DNA of 64,000 nt from Thiomicrorhabdus chilensis DSM 12352 (GTDB taxonomy: Bacteria > Pseudomonadota > Gammaproteobacteria > Thiomicrospirales > Thiomicrospiraceae), in NCBI RefSeq assembly GCF_000483485.1, contig NZ_KI519609.1, positions 559,079 to 623,078 of the forward strand. The letters are read 5' to 3'. Below, one piece after another: positions 53,637 to 63,969 of this stretch (position 1 is the stretch's first letter; each line of letters starts with the position of its first letter). The position numbers were made by a program, and so were the translations under genes. A model generated the notes under the pieces. It saw only the letters and a list, made by a program, of their open reading frames with translations, ran no database searches and was not told the DNA's origin.

Positions 53637-55073
53637 ATGCACGATTTTTCACACTCTAAAATACTGGTGGTCGGCGATGTGATGCTCGACCAATACTGGA
53701 CGGGCCGAGCCGGTCGCATTTCGCCGGAAGCTCCGGTTCCGGTGGTCAAGGTGGCCGACGAAGAGGTGCGTGCCGGTGGGGCCGCCAACGTCGCTTTGAA
53801 CATAGCCGCACTGGGTGCTAAGGCGCATCTGTTGGGTGTGGTCGGTGAAGATGAATATGCCCGCCAGCTGGAGACATTGCTGAGTGAGTCCGGGGTGAGT
53901 TCGGATTGGGCGTATTCATCCAGCGGCACCATCTGCAAATTGCGGGTGTTGAGTCACCATCAACAGCTGATTCGCATGGACTTCGAAAACCCGGTGCCGG
54001 CGGAACCGGCGCGGGTGCTGGCGGACAAGGTGGCCCAGCAGGTGGCGGATTATGATGTGTTGGTGATTTCGGATTACGCCAAAGGGGCGTTGCAATGTGT
54101 TGAGCCGATGATAGCGTCGGCCAAACAGGCCGGCGTGCCGGTGTTCATCGACCCGAAAGGTACGGATTTTTCACCTTACCGCGGTGCGACTTTGATCAAA
54201 CCCAATCAGGGTGAGTTTGAGGCCATCGTCGGGGCCTGTGGTCAAACCGAAGCCTTGGTCGAGAAGGCCGAAGAGGCTTTGAATGAACTGGATCTGCAGG
54301 CGCTGTTGGTGACCCGCAGCGAACACGGCATGGCGTTGGTGACAAAAACCGAAAAGCCGTATCTGTTGAAATCCCAAGCGCAGGAAGTGTTTGATGTCAC
54401 CGGGGCGGGTGATACCGTAATGGCGGCGCTGGCCACCGGGTTTGCCAGTGGCATGAGCCTGCAGAATGCGGTGCATTTGGCCAATCAGGCGGCCAGCATC
54501 GTGGTGCGCAAGGTCGGAACGTCTACGGTTTCCAAAGCCGAGTTGGATGAGGCTATCAAGGCGTCGATGCGTCATCAGGGCTATGTGGCCATGAATGAGG
54601 ACGAATTGTTGGAGTTGGTTGAACTGGCGCAGAACAATGGTGAGCGAGTGGTCATCACCAACGGCTGTTTCGATCTGTTGCACAGCGGTCATGTGCGCTA
54701 TTTGAATGAGGCGGCCAAGCTTGGCGAACGCCTGATTGTGGCGGTCAATTCAGACGAATCGGTACAGATGCTCAAAGGGCCGAGCCGTCCGATTGTGCCG
54801 CTTGAAGGGCGTATGGAGTTGTTGTCCGCCTTGAGTTGTGTGGATTGGGTGGTACCCTTTAATGAGCAGACACCGGAACGCCTGATCTGCAAGCTCAAGC
54901 CGGACGTATTGGTGAAAGGCGGTGATTATCGACCGGAAGAGATTGCAGGTTCGCAGTGTGTTTGGCAGAATGGAGGGGCGGTTGAGGTCTTATCCTTCTG
55001 GCAGGGCTATTCCACCACCAATATTGTTGAACGTATCCATGAAGCGGAACGTCAAGAAAGTTTAGATGAGTAG
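53637..55073 (+). CDS. hldE: Bifunctional heptose 7-phosphate kinase/heptose 1-phosphate adenylyltransferase HldE
   Basis: 478 residues. N-terminal ribokinase-type domain (about 1-320; GAGDTVMAALATGFASG is the catalytic Asp loop) and C-terminal nucleotidyltransferase (TNGCFDLLHSGHVRYL). Makes ADP-heptose for LPS core. No clear ribosome-binding site precedes the ATG. The stop overlaps the gmhA start by 8 nt. Confidence 0.96.
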   Translation: MHDFSHSKILVVGDVMLDQYWTGRAGRISPEAPVPVVKVADEEVRAGGAANVALNIAALGAKAHLLGVVGEDEYARQLETLLSESGVSSDWAYSSSGTICKLRVLSHHQQLIRMDFENPVPAEPARVLADKVAQQVADYDVLVISDYAKGALQCVEPMIASAKQAGVPVFIDPKGTDFSPYRGATLIKPNQGEFEAIVGACGQTEALVEKAEEALNELDLQALLVTRSEHGMALVTKTEKPYLLKSQAQEVFDVTGAGDTVMAALATGFASGMSLQNAVHLANQAASIVVRKVGTSTVSKAELDEAIKASMRHQGYVAMNEDELLELVELAQNNGERVVITNGCFDLLHSGHVRYLNEAAKLGERLIVAVNSDESVQMLKGPSRPIVPLEGRMELLSALSCVDWVVPFNEQTPERLICKLKPDVLVKGGDYRPEEIAGSQCVWQNGGAVEVLSFWQGYSTTNIVERIHEAERQESLDE

Positions 55074-55677
55074 CCCATTGAAAGAACAGCAGCTGGCCAA
55101 TAAAACCGTGAACATCGATTTCGAGCACGCCTTGAAGGAACATCAACAAGCCATCGAATCGGTGATGGCTCAGGCAGACAGTATCCGCGCAGTCACCGAG
55201 CATATTGTGCAGGCGATCGAGTCCGGCGGAAAGGTCATCTGGTTGGGTAACGGCGGGAGTGCCGCCGATGCGCAGCATATGGCGGCGGAATTGATGGTGC
55301 GTTATGTCAAAAACCGTCGTCCAATCGCCTCCATCGCCCTGACCACCGACAGTTCGATCCTGACCGCGCACAGCAACGACTATGAGTTTGCTTCGGTGTT
55401 TGCCCGTCAGATTGAAGGTCTGGCCGGGGCGCAGGACGTGGTGATTGCGATGTCCACCTCCGGCAATAGCGAGAATGTGGTGCAGGCCTTGCAGGCCGCC
55501 AAAGAAAAAGGTTGTTTCTGTGTGGCGATGACCGGACGTAGCCGCAATCGCGCCGCTGAGTTGGCTGATGTCTGTTTTCAGGTGGATACATTGGAGACGG
55601 CGCGGGCGCAAGAGGCGCACAGTGTCATCAGTCATTTGATATGTGAAGGATTGGATTCGGTTTATGCGACAGAATAA
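55066..55677 (+). CDS. gmhA: Sedoheptulose 7-phosphate isomerase GmhA
   Basis: 203 residues, SIS fold: VIWLGNGGSAADAQHMAAEL and VIAMSTSGNSENVVQALQAA. It makes the heptose 7-phosphate that HldE uses, so the pair covers steps 1, 2 and 4 of the ADP-heptose pathway. Overlapping start with hldE. Confidence 0.95.
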   Translation: MSSPLKEQQLANKTVNIDFEHALKEHQQAIESVMAQADSIRAVTEHIVQAIESGGKVIWLGNGGSAADAQHMAAELMVRYVKNRRPIASIALTTDSSILTAHSNDYEFASVFARQIEGLAGAQDVVIAMSTSGNSENVVQALQAAKEKGCFCVAMTGRSRNRAAELADVCFQVDTLETARAQEAHSVISHLICEGLDSVYATE

Positions 55678-55774
55678 CCATTGTTGGCTCTTTTGGCCTG
55701 AATTTCGGCAGCATAAGGCCATCGCCTATGAATGTCCTTCGCGTTTAAATATTATCGGGCAAGAGGGCATTTAA

Positions 55775-56902
55775 ATGTTATTTCTGGCGGGGGATATCGG
55801 GGGAACCAAAGCACTGCTTCAACTGATTGAATTCGAGCCAGACTCTTCTGCAAGGCAAACACTTGCCCAGCAACGTTACCTCTGTGAGCAGTTCGATTCT
55901 CTGCAATCGATTATCCAGCATTTTCTTCACTCTTTCTTTTCTGAAACCGATTCGGTTTCCAATCCCATCGATTCCGCCTGTTTTGGTTTGCCTGGTCCGG
56001 TCAGCGGATCCCGGGTTCGTTTGACCAATCTTCCATGGGTGGTCGATGCCGGTGAAATTGAACAGGCCTGTTCAATTAACCAAGTTTTTTTCATTAACGA
56101 TTTTCACGGTGCCGCTTTGGGAGTGGAAGCGCTTTCAAAATCACAACTCGACACCTTGTATAAACCAGAGGGCGGTCAAGAACTGGAGTTCAAATTCGAC
56201 AGGCCTGTGCTTGAGGGAAATTTTCTGGTGATTGGCGCGGGAACCGGACTGGGTGTGGCTCCGGTTTTTTTCGATGGAACCCATTCGATTCCGGTGGCGC
56301 ATGAGGGCGGGCATTTTGACTTTGCCCCCATCTCGGAAACCCAGCAGTGTCTGCTCAATTGGCTATGGCAGGAATACGAACACGTCTCTTATGAGCGGGT
56401 TTTGTCCGGGCCCGGCCTGGAGACACTCTATCAATTCTTTCTCAATTTCGATTACCCGACCAGTTACGTCAGGGATGCTTCACAAAAGCTTAAAAAAAGT
56501 CGAATTAAAAGCCCGCAAAATGATCAATTAGGTTTGTTTATTGCTGAAGACCTGGGTAGGAATGAGAATCAAGGTTCGGTTAGTGCCTCAGAAATCCATA
56601 GCAGAGCCGAAGCGGGAGAGCCTGCGGCCGTCAAGGCGATGACCGAGTTCGTCACCATTTACGGGGCGTTTGTTGGTGCAGTCGCACTGCTTTGGAATGC
56701 GCCACAGGGGGTGTTTCTCGCCGGTGGGGTGGCCAGCAAGATCGAGGCGTGGATGCGTTTGCCTTATTTTCGTGAAGCCTATTTGGAAAAAGGGCGCATG
56801 AAATCGATTGTGGCAAGCCGTCCCGTATATCTGGTGGCCGATGAAACGCTCGGACTGCAAGGAGCGATGCAATATAACTTAAACCAAAGTCAAAGCCTGT
56901 GA
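55775..56902 (+). CDS. glk: Glucokinase
   Basis: 375 residues of the bacterial Glk family: FLAGDIGGTKALLQLIE (phosphate loop), ACFGLPGPVSG, NDFHGAALGVEAL, VIGAGTGLGVAP and VAHEGGHFDFAP. Slightly longer than the common 320. It begins the alpha-glucan cluster, so it probably feeds glucose 6-phosphate to GlgC by way of a phosphoglucomutase encoded elsewhere. Confidence 0.93.
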   Translation: MLFLAGDIGGTKALLQLIEFEPDSSARQTLAQQRYLCEQFDSLQSIIQHFLHSFFSETDSVSNPIDSACFGLPGPVSGSRVRLTNLPWVVDAGEIEQACSINQVFFINDFHGAALGVEALSKSQLDTLYKPEGGQELEFKFDRPVLEGNFLVIGAGTGLGVAPVFFDGTHSIPVAHEGGHFDFAPISETQQCLLNWLWQEYEHVSYERVLSGPGLETLYQFFLNFDYPTSYVRDASQKLKKSRIKSPQNDQLGLFIAEDLGRNENQGSVSASEIHSRAEAGEPAAVKAMTEFVTIYGAFVGAVALLWNAPQGVFLAGGVASKIEAWMRLPYFREAYLEKGRMKSIVASRPVYLVADETLGLQGAMQYNLNQSQSL

Positions 56903-56985
56903 CCCAGCCTCTGATTGAGATTGGGTCGTTGGCCGACGAAGAATGAATACCTGATAAATTCCGTGGAATGCAAGAGGATAACTGC

Positions 56986-58254
56986 ATGAAGTATTATTGT
57001 GAAACCAAGTCGGCAACCGATCTAACCCGTAAGACTCTGGCCCTGGTGTTGGCCGGGGGAGAAGGCAGTCGCCTCAAAGACCTGACGCGCTGGCGGGCTA
57101 AGCCCGCGGTGCCGTTTGGTGGTAAGTATCGTATTGTCGATTTTGTGTTGTCCAATTGCGTCAATTCCGGTATCCGCAAGATCGGCGTGCTCACCCAGTA
57201 CAAATCCCACTCCTTGATTCGCCATATTCAACGTGCCTGGAGTTTTATGCGTTACGAAGTGGGTGAGTTTGTCGAACTGCTCCCGGCTCAGCAACGTGTG
57301 GATAAAGATTGGTACAAAGGCACCGCCGATGCGCTTTATCAGAATCTGGACATCATGCGCCGCCATACGCCGGAGTATGTGTTGGTGTTGGGCGGTGATC
57401 ATATCTATTCGATGGATTACAGCAAAATGCTGGTGGATCATGCCAATTCGGGCGCAGATGTGACCATCGGCTGCATTGAAGTGCCGCGCATGGAGGCCAC
57501 CGGTTTCGGAGTCATGTCGGTGGATGAGAATATGAGAATCACCCAATTCGCCGAAAAGCCCGCCAATCCCGATGCGATGCCCGGCAAGCCGGATATCGCT
57601 TTGGCGTCGATGGGTATCTACATCTTTTCTACCGAGTTCCTCTATCAGAAGCTGATTGAAGACAGCGATGACCCGAATTCCTCGCGCGATTTCGGCAAGG
57701 ACATTATTCCTTCCATCATCGAGGAGTGGAACGCGCGTGCCTTCCCATTTGTGGACGAAGAAGAGAAGCCGCTTTACTGGCGTGATGTGGGTACCATCGA
57801 ATCCTTCTGGAAAGCCAACCTGGATTTGTGCTCGATTGAGCCGGAATTGAACCTTTACGACCGCGACTGGCCGATCTGGACCTACCAGGCGCAGATGCCG
57901 CCGGCCAAATTCACCTTCGATGACGAAGGGCGTCGTGGTGAAGCCATCGATTCCATGGTGGCGGGTGGCTGTATTATTTCCGGCGCACGCATCAAACGTT
58001 CGGTCATTTCCAGTGGAGGTCGAGTGCACAGTTATTCTCATATCAAGGATTCGGTCTTGTTGCCTCGCGTTGAAGTCGGGCGCAACTGTCGAATCCAGAA
58101 TGCCGTCATCGACAAGGGCACCCTGATTCCAGCGGGTACCGTCATCGGTGAAGATCCGGAAGAAGACGCCAAACGTTTTTATGTGGAGGAAAGCTCCGGA
58201 ATCGTGTTGGTGACACCGGATATGCTCGGACAGAAGCTGCATACGGTCCGTTAA
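56986..58254 (+). CDS. glgC: Glucose-1-phosphate adenylyltransferase GlgC
   Basis: 422 residues. Makes ADP-glucose, the committed glycogen step. [20 protein letters not shown] and [20 protein letters not shown] are typical; the C-terminal beta-helix ([20 protein letters not shown]) is present. ATG at 56986 follows GAGGAT; a start 18 nt earlier is possible. Confidence 0.96.
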   Translation: MKYYCETKSATDLTRKTLALVLAGGEGSRLKDLTRWRAKPAVPFGGKYRIVDFVLSNCVNSGIRKIGVLTQYKSHSLIRHIQRAWSFMRYEVGEFVELLPAQQRVDKDWYKGTADALYQNLDIMRRHTPEYVLVLGGDHIYSMDYSKMLVDHANSGADVTIGCIEVPRMEATGFGVMSVDENMRITQFAEKPANPDAMPGKPDIALASMGIYIFSTEFLYQKLIEDSDDPNSSRDFGKDIIPSIIEEWNARAFPFVDEEEKPLYWRDVGTIESFWKANLDLCSIEPELNLYDRDWPIWTYQAQMPPAKFTFDDEGRRGEAIDSMVAGGCIISGARIKRSVISSGGRVHSYSHIKDSVLLPRVEVGRNCRIQNAVIDKGTLIPAGTVIGEDPEEDAKRFYVEESSGIVLVTPDMLGQKLHTVR

Positions 58255-58297
58255 GGAACCTCTGCCAGAATCCAATCTGATTCGTGCAGAGGTTCCT
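58254..58297 (+). repeat. Strong hairpin in the glgC-GH57 gap
   Basis: AGGAACCTCTGC (58254-58265) and its complement (58286-58297) form a 12-bp perfect stem, with a second GAATC/GATTC pairing inside the 20-nt loop. No poly-T tail follows. It could attenuate or process the message between glgC and the GH57 gene. Confidence 0.6.
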
Positions 58298-58330
58298 GAA
58301 TTTAAATCAACAGGTCAAACGGTAGGCAAA

Positions 58331-60049
58331 ATGAAAAACAAAAAAATCAAAGTCGTCTTATGCTGGCACATGCATCAACCCCACTATCGCGATGGGTTGG
58401 ATGGTGCCTATCGTTTGCCGTGGGTTTATCTGCATGCCATCAAAGACTATACCGACATGGTGTGGCATCTGGAGAATTGTCCGGACGCAAGAGTGGTGGT
58501 CAATTTCGCACCGGTGCTGCTGGAACAGTTGAGCGATTACCACCTGCAAATGCAGGCCTGGCTGGAAAAGGGCGAGTCGATGCAGGATCCGTTATTGAAT
58601 CTGGCCGCCGGCATTACCCCTATTCCGGATGACCTTGCTGAACGTGAGCGTCTGATCGCCGTGTGTCAACGTGCCTACGCACCGACTATGATCAACGTGT
58701 TACCGCATTTTCGTGAGCTCATCGACCTGGTGAACTGCAACAGCGCTCCGGAGGGCATTGACCCGACCTGTTTAGGCTATTTGAATCCGCAGTTCTTCAC
58801 CGACCTTCTGGTGTGGTATCACCTGGCGTGGATGGGCATCAGCCTGCGTCATGAAGATCCGCGAGTCAATCAATTGATGGCCAAGAAACGCCATTTCGAT
58901 AGTGCCGATCAGCGTGTTCTGGTCGAGATTATGGCCGACGCGGTCGGCTCGATTGTGCCGCGTTATCGTAAATTGATGGAACGCGGCCAGATCGAAATTT
59001 CCATGACGCCCTACGGCCATCCGATTGTGCCCTTAATGATCGATTTCGCCAGCATGCGCGATGCTTTGCCGGATGCACCTAAGCCAAAATCACCCGGTTA
59101 TCCGGATGGCTATGAACGTGCCAAATGGCATATGGAGCATGGCTTCAAGGTCTATGAAGAACATTTCGGTACGCGTCCCAACGGGGTTTGGCTGTCCGAA
59201 GGAGCGGTGAGCAGTGCTGCGGTCGGTCTATTGGATGAATACGGCATTAAATGGACGGCATCCGGCGAAGGCGTGTGGCGTCACTCCTGCGAGGCTTCTC
59301 ATCTTGATCAGCATGATTTGCACAGCAAAAGAGCGCTCTATCAGCCGTTGCAGCACGCTTCGCAAGACTGTTCCTTGTTTTTCCGTGATGACGGCTTGTC
59401 CGATTTGATCGGTTTTCAATATAAAGACTGGCACCCAGAGGATGCCGCCAACGATTTCGTGCAACACATGGAAAACATCGCCAACTTCCTGGGTGAAGAG
59501 GTGGAAGAGCATGTGGTCAGCGTGATTTTGGACGGTGAAAACGCCTGGGAGTATTACTCGGACAATGCACATCACTTTCTGTCGACTTTGTACTGCAAAT
59601 TGTCCGAAAGTGAGCGTGTGCAAATGACCACCTTTGCCGATGCGCTGGAGCAGGGTGCGAAGGTGCGCCATCTGCCGATTCTCAAGGCAGGCAGTTGGGT
59701 GTACGGTTCCTTTTCCACCTGGATTGGTGAAAAGGACAAAAACCTGGCATGGGATCTGTTGGTGGAAGCCAAACGCTGTTTTGACGAGGTGGTTTCTAGC
59801 GGACGCTTGAGTCCGTCGGAGTTGGAGCAGGTCACCGAACAGTTGGCGATTTGCGAAGGTTCCGACTGGTTCTGGTGGTTTGGCGACTACAACCCGTCGG
59901 ATTCGGTGCAGGATTTCGACAAGCTCTATCGACGCCATTTGACCAAGCTGTATCAGATGCTTGGCGAGGCCGTACCGGACATTTTGCAGACACCGATTTC
60001 ACAGGGTGGTGGCGATATGGAGAATTCGGGGACGATGCGCCGAAACTGA
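58331..60049 (+). CDS. Glycoside hydrolase family 57 alpha-glucan enzyme
   Basis: 572 residues. GH57 motifs: WHMHQPHY at the N-terminus, GVWLSEGAVSSAA with the nucleophile Glu and SVILDGENAWEYY with the acid Asp. Family members are alpha-amylases, 4-alpha-glucanotransferases or branching enzymes; I cannot choose among these. It lies between glgC and malQ. Confidence 0.9.
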   Translation: MKNKKIKVVLCWHMHQPHYRDGLDGAYRLPWVYLHAIKDYTDMVWHLENCPDARVVVNFAPVLLEQLSDYHLQMQAWLEKGESMQDPLLNLAAGITPIPDDLAERERLIAVCQRAYAPTMINVLPHFRELIDLVNCNSAPEGIDPTCLGYLNPQFFTDLLVWYHLAWMGISLRHEDPRVNQLMAKKRHFDSADQRVLVEIMADAVGSIVPRYRKLMERGQIEISMTPYGHPIVPLMIDFASMRDALPDAPKPKSPGYPDGYERAKWHMEHGFKVYEEHFGTRPNGVWLSEGAVSSAAVGLLDEYGIKWTASGEGVWRHSCEASHLDQHDLHSKRALYQPLQHASQDCSLFFRDDGLSDLIGFQYKDWHPEDAANDFVQHMENIANFLGEEVEEHVVSVILDGENAWEYYSDNAHHFLSTLYCKLSESERVQMTTFADALEQGAKVRHLPILKAGSWVYGSFSTWIGEKDKNLAWDLLVEAKRCFDEVVSSGRLSPSELEQVTEQLAICEGSDWFWWFGDYNPSDSVQDFDKLYRRHLTKLYQMLGEAVPDILQTPISQGGGDMENSGTMRRN

Positions 60050-60102
60050 CGGGTGTTTAGGCTTTCAAGTTTTTTTATGCGGTTTTCAGATGAGGTACGA
60101 TT

Positions 60103-61503
60103 GTGAATACAAGACAAGCCGGTGTGCTGTTGCATCCCACCTCTTTGCCGAATGAGTCGGGACAACCCGGACAACTCAATGAACAGGCCTGGCGATTTCT
60201 GGAATGGATGGAATCGGCAGGGTTGAGCATCTGGCAGATGTTGCCTTTGACCGAACCGCACGAAGACGGTTCGCCCTACCAGGCTGTATCCGCTTTTGCA
60301 TTGAATCCGGCGCTTTTGCCGGATGGCTGGTTGGACGAATTAGATGAACAGGGTTTTGCCGATTTTCTGAATCATCCACCTCACTGGCTGGAGGATTATG
60401 CCTTGTTTATGGCGATTCGCAGGGTGCATCATCTGGCCTCCTGGAGAGACTGGCCGCATGCACTCAAGTCACGTGAAAGCGACGCCTTGAAGGAATTTGC
60501 GCAAGACCACCATGCGGCGATACAGCTTTTGAAAAAACAGCAGTATGCTTTGCAGGCAAGATGGCGTAAGCTGAAAGAAAGTGCCAACCGCAAAGGCATT
60601 CAGTTGTTTGGCGACATGCCGATTTTTGTGGCCTATGACAGTGCAGACGTGTGGGCCAATCCGCAGTTGTTTAAGCTGGACGAAAATCTGAATCCTACCG
60701 TGGTGACCGGTGTGCCGCCCGATTATTTTTCGGAAACCGGCCAGCGCTGGGGCAATCCGCATTACCATTGGCAGGCCATGCGGGTCGACCAGTTCAGTTG
60801 GTGGCGACAGCGGGTGGCGGCGGCTTTAGCCGATTTTGATCTGGTACGCATCGATCATTTCAGAGGTCTGCAAGCCGCTTGGGAGATCGACGCCAATGAA
60901 GAGACCGCGATTCATGGCCGATGGGTGGAAACTCCGGGGCAGGAATTGCTGGACGCCTTGCAGGCGGATTTCCCGGATTTGCCTTTGGTGGCCGAAGATT
61001 TAGGCATCATCACCGACGAGGTGGTGGCACTCAAGAACCGTTATGGCCTGCCTGGAATGTCGGTGTTGCAGTTTGGCTTCAATGGCTTGCCGGATAATCC
61101 ACATGCTTTGAACGAGCAGGTCGAGAATTCGGTGGTTTACACCGGCACCCACGATAACGACACCAGTTTGGGGTGGTTCGAGAGTTTGGACGAAGGGGCC
61201 AGGCAGTGGGTCATGGAACAACTGGCTCCCATTACCTTCGATAAACTCGCGGCGGCTGATCTGCCGCATCAAATGCCCTGGCCATTGATTGCCGGTGCCT
61301 TGGATTCGGTTGCCAGGCGGGCGGTGGTGCCGATGCAGGACTGGTTGATGCTGGACGGTGAACATCGCATGAATGTCCCCGGTGTGGCCGGTGGCAATTG
61401 GACCTGGCAGTTCGATTGGGCGAATCTTCCCCTTGAGCTGGACACCAAAATACAGGCTTTGTTGGCGCAGACCGGGCGATTGGCGAACTCGCAGTGTGAG
61501 TGA
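60103..61503 (+). CDS. malQ: 4-alpha-glucanotransferase MalQ
   Basis: 466 residues, GH77. Catalytic blocks: VRIDHFRGLQAAWEI (nucleophile Asp), VAEDLGIITDEV (acid Glu) and TGTHDNDTSLGWF. Starts with GTG. The N-terminal HPTSLPNE block is present, and the length fits the short bacterial/plant DPE1 type. Disproportionates maltodextrins and so recycles glycogen. Confidence 0.94.
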   Translation: MNTRQAGVLLHPTSLPNESGQPGQLNEQAWRFLEWMESAGLSIWQMLPLTEPHEDGSPYQAVSAFALNPALLPDGWLDELDEQGFADFLNHPPHWLEDYALFMAIRRVHHLASWRDWPHALKSRESDALKEFAQDHHAAIQLLKKQQYALQARWRKLKESANRKGIQLFGDMPIFVAYDSADVWANPQLFKLDENLNPTVVTGVPPDYFSETGQRWGNPHYHWQAMRVDQFSWWRQRVAAALADFDLVRIDHFRGLQAAWEIDANEETAIHGRWVETPGQELLDALQADFPDLPLVAEDLGIITDEVVALKNRYGLPGMSVLQFGFNGLPDNPHALNEQVENSVVYTGTHDNDTSLGWFESLDEGARQWVMEQLAPITFDKLAAADLPHQMPWPLIAGALDSVARRAVVPMQDWLMLDGEHRMNVPGVAGGNWTWQFDWANLPLELDTKIQALLAQTGRLANSQCE

Positions 61504-61584
61504 ATTTTTCAACCGTCCTTATCAGGCCGCTCATGCCTTCGTCTTTAAGTGAGCTTTAACAGAATTAATTGGATAGAAAACAAT

Positions 61585-63861
61585 ATGCAGAACACTTCAT
61601 CGCTCATCCACACGCTGTTTGCAGAAGACATCAAACGTCTGCAGACGGGGTCTCATCACGATCCGTTTGGCATTTTAGGCTGTCATCGATTGGATGCCGT
61701 CGCGGTGGCGGGATTGTCGCAAAATGGGGAATCCTTGTCTCCGGCGATTTCAGATTCTGAAAATGGGCAGGCCTGGTGTGTTCGGGTGTGGTTGCCTTCT
61801 GCTGAAACGGCGAGTCTGTTGATTCAAGATGATGTGCCGATTGAATTGCACAGGGTTGAAGGCAGCGATCTGTTTGTGACCCTCCTAACGGAAGCACAAA
61901 AACAGCTATTGCCGCAACATTATGCGTTGCGTTGGATTGAAGCCGACGGTTCGCAGCATCAGACGGTTTCACCTTACACCTTCCTTCCGCAGCTTGGGGA
62001 ACTCGACCTGCATCTGTTTGCCGAAGGGCGTCACTGGCATCTCTATGAGGTATTGGGGGCTCATCCGGTCACGGTTGATGGGATTGCGGGTGTGCGTTTT
62101 GCAGTGTGGGCCCCGTCGGCCGAACGTGTCTCGGTGGTGGGCGACTTCAACGGTTGGCACGGCTTGCGCCATCCGATGCGGGTTTTGGGCGGGTCCGGCG
62201 TGTGGGAGCTGTTTGTTCCGGGATTGCGTTCTGGGGACATTTATAAATTCGAAATCCGCAGTCGCCAAACCGGGCTCAGTTTCACCAAAACCGACCCTTA
62301 TGCGCAATCCATGGAATATCGTCCGGCCACCGGTTGTATCGTTTACGATTCCAAACACCAGTGGAATGACCAGGCCTGGCAGGAATACCTGTCCGAATTT
62401 GACTGGCAGAAGTCGCCCATCAATATTTATGAGGTGCATCTGGGCTCCTGGCAGAAGACCGATGACGGCGGGTTTCTGAACTATCGTGACATCGCGCATC
62501 GTCTGGTCGAATACGTGCAGTGGATGGGCTACACGCACATAGAGCTCTTGCCGGTCTCCGAACATCCTCTCGACCAGTCCTGGGGCTATCAGGCCAGCGG
62601 TTATTTCGCGCCCACCAGCCGTTTCGGCTCACCCGACGACTTCCGTTATTTTGTGGATTACTGCCATCAGCATAATATCGGCGTGTTTCTGGACTGGGTG
62701 CCGGCGCACTTTCCCAAAGACGAATTCGCACTCGGGCGTTATGACGGCACCGCGCTCTATGAACACGAAGACCCACGCAGAGGGGAGCATCAGGACTGGG
62801 GAACCTACATCTTCAATTTCGGCCGCAACGAAGTGCGCAACTTTCTGATCAGCAATGCGCTCTATTGGCTCAAGGAGTTGCACATCGATGGCCTGCGGGT
62901 GGATGCGGTCGCCTCGATGCTTTATCTGGACTATTCGCGTGAAGCAGGCGAGTGGTTGCCCAACAAACATGGCGGCCGTGAAAATCTGGAAGCCATCGAG
63001 TTCTTGCGCGCCTTGAACGAAGAAGTGCACTCGCAATGTCCGGGTGCGGTGGTGATGGCGGAAGAATCGACCTCCTGGCCGATGGTGTCGCGTCCGACCT
63101 GGATGGGCGGATTGGGCTTCTCCATGAAGTGGAACATGGGGTGGATGAACGACACCTTGGATTATTTCGAAAAGGAACCGATCTATCGCCCTTACCACCA
63201 TAATCAGCTGACTTTCAGTCAGATGTACGCCTATTCGGAAAATTTCGTTTTGCCGCTGTCGCATGACGAGGTGGTGCACCTGAAAGGCTCGCTCATCGGT
63301 AAAATGCCGGGTGACGACTGGCAAAAAGCCGCCAATCTGCGTTTGTTGCTGGCCTATCAAAGCCTGCACCCAGGTAAGAAATTGCTGTTCATGGGCTGTG
63401 AGTTTGCGCAGTGGGACGAGTGGAACGACGCACAATCGCTGGATTGGCATCTGTGTGATGTACCTTTGAACCGTGGGGTGCAGTTGTTGGCCAAAGAGCT
63501 CAATCACCTCTACAAAAACCATCCGGCTTTATATGCGCGCGATTTCGACAGCGAAGGATTCGAATGGATTGATTGCCATGACTACCAGCAGTCGATATTG
63601 AGTTTCATCCGTCATTCCGATCAGGAGAAACTGGTGTGCGTGTTTAATTTCACGCCGGTACCAAGGGAAAACTACCGGATTGGCTTGCCTGTAGCCGGCA
63701 GTTATCAGGAACTCATTAATTCCGATGCCGAGATATATGGAGGCAGTAATGTCGGCAATGCCGGCATGGTGTTCACCCAGGATATTCCGTGGATGAACCA
63801 GCCATGCTCCGCCGAAGTCACCTTGCCGCCTTTGTCGGTGTTGGTGTTGGGGATGAGGTAA
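61585..63861 (+). CDS. glgB: 1,4-alpha-glucan branching enzyme GlgB
   Basis: 758 residues. GH13_9: two N-terminal CBM48-type parts ([30 protein letters not shown]), the barrel motifs [14 protein letters not shown] (nucleophile Asp), [11 protein letters not shown] (acid Glu) and [10 protein letters not shown]. Start ATG 61585; a GTG at 61549 would add 12 codons. No glgA or glgP is seen downstream before the window ends. Confidence 0.95.
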   Translation: MQNTSSLIHTLFAEDIKRLQTGSHHDPFGILGCHRLDAVAVAGLSQNGESLSPAISDSENGQAWCVRVWLPSAETASLLIQDDVPIELHRVEGSDLFVTLLTEAQKQLLPQHYALRWIEADGSQHQTVSPYTFLPQLGELDLHLFAEGRHWHLYEVLGAHPVTVDGIAGVRFAVWAPSAERVSVVGDFNGWHGLRHPMRVLGGSGVWELFVPGLRSGDIYKFEIRSRQTGLSFTKTDPYAQSMEYRPATGCIVYDSKHQWNDQAWQEYLSEFDWQKSPINIYEVHLGSWQKTDDGGFLNYRDIAHRLVEYVQWMGYTHIELLPVSEHPLDQSWGYQASGYFAPTSRFGSPDDFRYFVDYCHQHNIGVFLDWVPAHFPKDEFALGRYDGTALYEHEDPRRGEHQDWGTYIFNFGRNEVRNFLISNALYWLKELHIDGLRVDAVASMLYLDYSREAGEWLPNKHGGRENLEAIEFLRALNEEVHSQCPGAVVMAEESTSWPMVSRPTWMGGLGFSMKWNMGWMNDTLDYFEKEPIYRPYHHNQLTFSQMYAYSENFVLPLSHDEVVHLKGSLIGKMPGDDWQKAANLRLLLAYQSLHPGKKLLFMGCEFAQWDEWNDAQSLDWHLCDVPLNRGVQLLAKELNHLYKNHPALYARDFDSEGFEWIDCHDYQQSILSFIRHSDQEKLVCVFNFTPVPRENYRIGLPVAGSYQELINSDAEIYGGSNVGNAGMVFTQDIPWMNQPCSAEVTLPPLSVLVLGMR

Positions 63862-63893
63862 AAACGGATTTTAAAACGTCGTGCACAAAGTCT

Positions 63894-63969
63894 GTCATCC
63901 TGACCGAAGTGGAGGGATCTCAAACAGGGTTATTGCTGTCACCCTGAGCGAAGTCGAAGGGTCTCAAAC
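63894..63969. repeat. Two tandem 32-bp repeats downstream of glgB, part of a larger element
   Basis: Copies at 63894-63925 and 63938-63969 match at about 27 of 32 positions (consensus GTCACCCTGAGCGAAG, then TCGAAGGGTCTCAAAC). The window ends in GAGATGCTTCGGC, which looks like the start of an inverted arm of the same unit. REP-like repeats of this sequence type occur in many unrelated bacteria. Confidence 0.75.

Larger units (their letters stand above)
6481..62378. repeat. Dispersed palindromic octamer CAGGCCTG (at least 24 copies)
   Basis: Starts read by eye: 6481, 7446, 8826, 12081, 22579, 25265, 25995, 27307, 29485, 30047, 31311, 32520, 33417, 38310, 39652, 49570, 50959, 51191, 56063, 56200, 58553, 60184, 61768, 62371. 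Occurs in genes in different reading frames (Gln-Ala-Trp, Arg-Pro-Ala, Gly-Leu) and in intergenic DNA. About one copy is expected by chance in 64 kb. Confidence 0.85.

Noticed and set aside
54895..55722. 275-codon frame antisense to hldE and gmhA
   Set aside because: Runs across two well-supported genes and their overlap; no domain.
57022..58275. 417-codon open frame on the minus strand opposite glgC
   Set aside because: It mirrors glgC codon structure, has no recognisable domain or ribosome-binding site, and glgC on the plus strand is unmistakable.
62629..63522. 297-codon open frame antisense to glgB
   Set aside because: Shadow of the glgB reading frame; low-complexity composition and no start signals.
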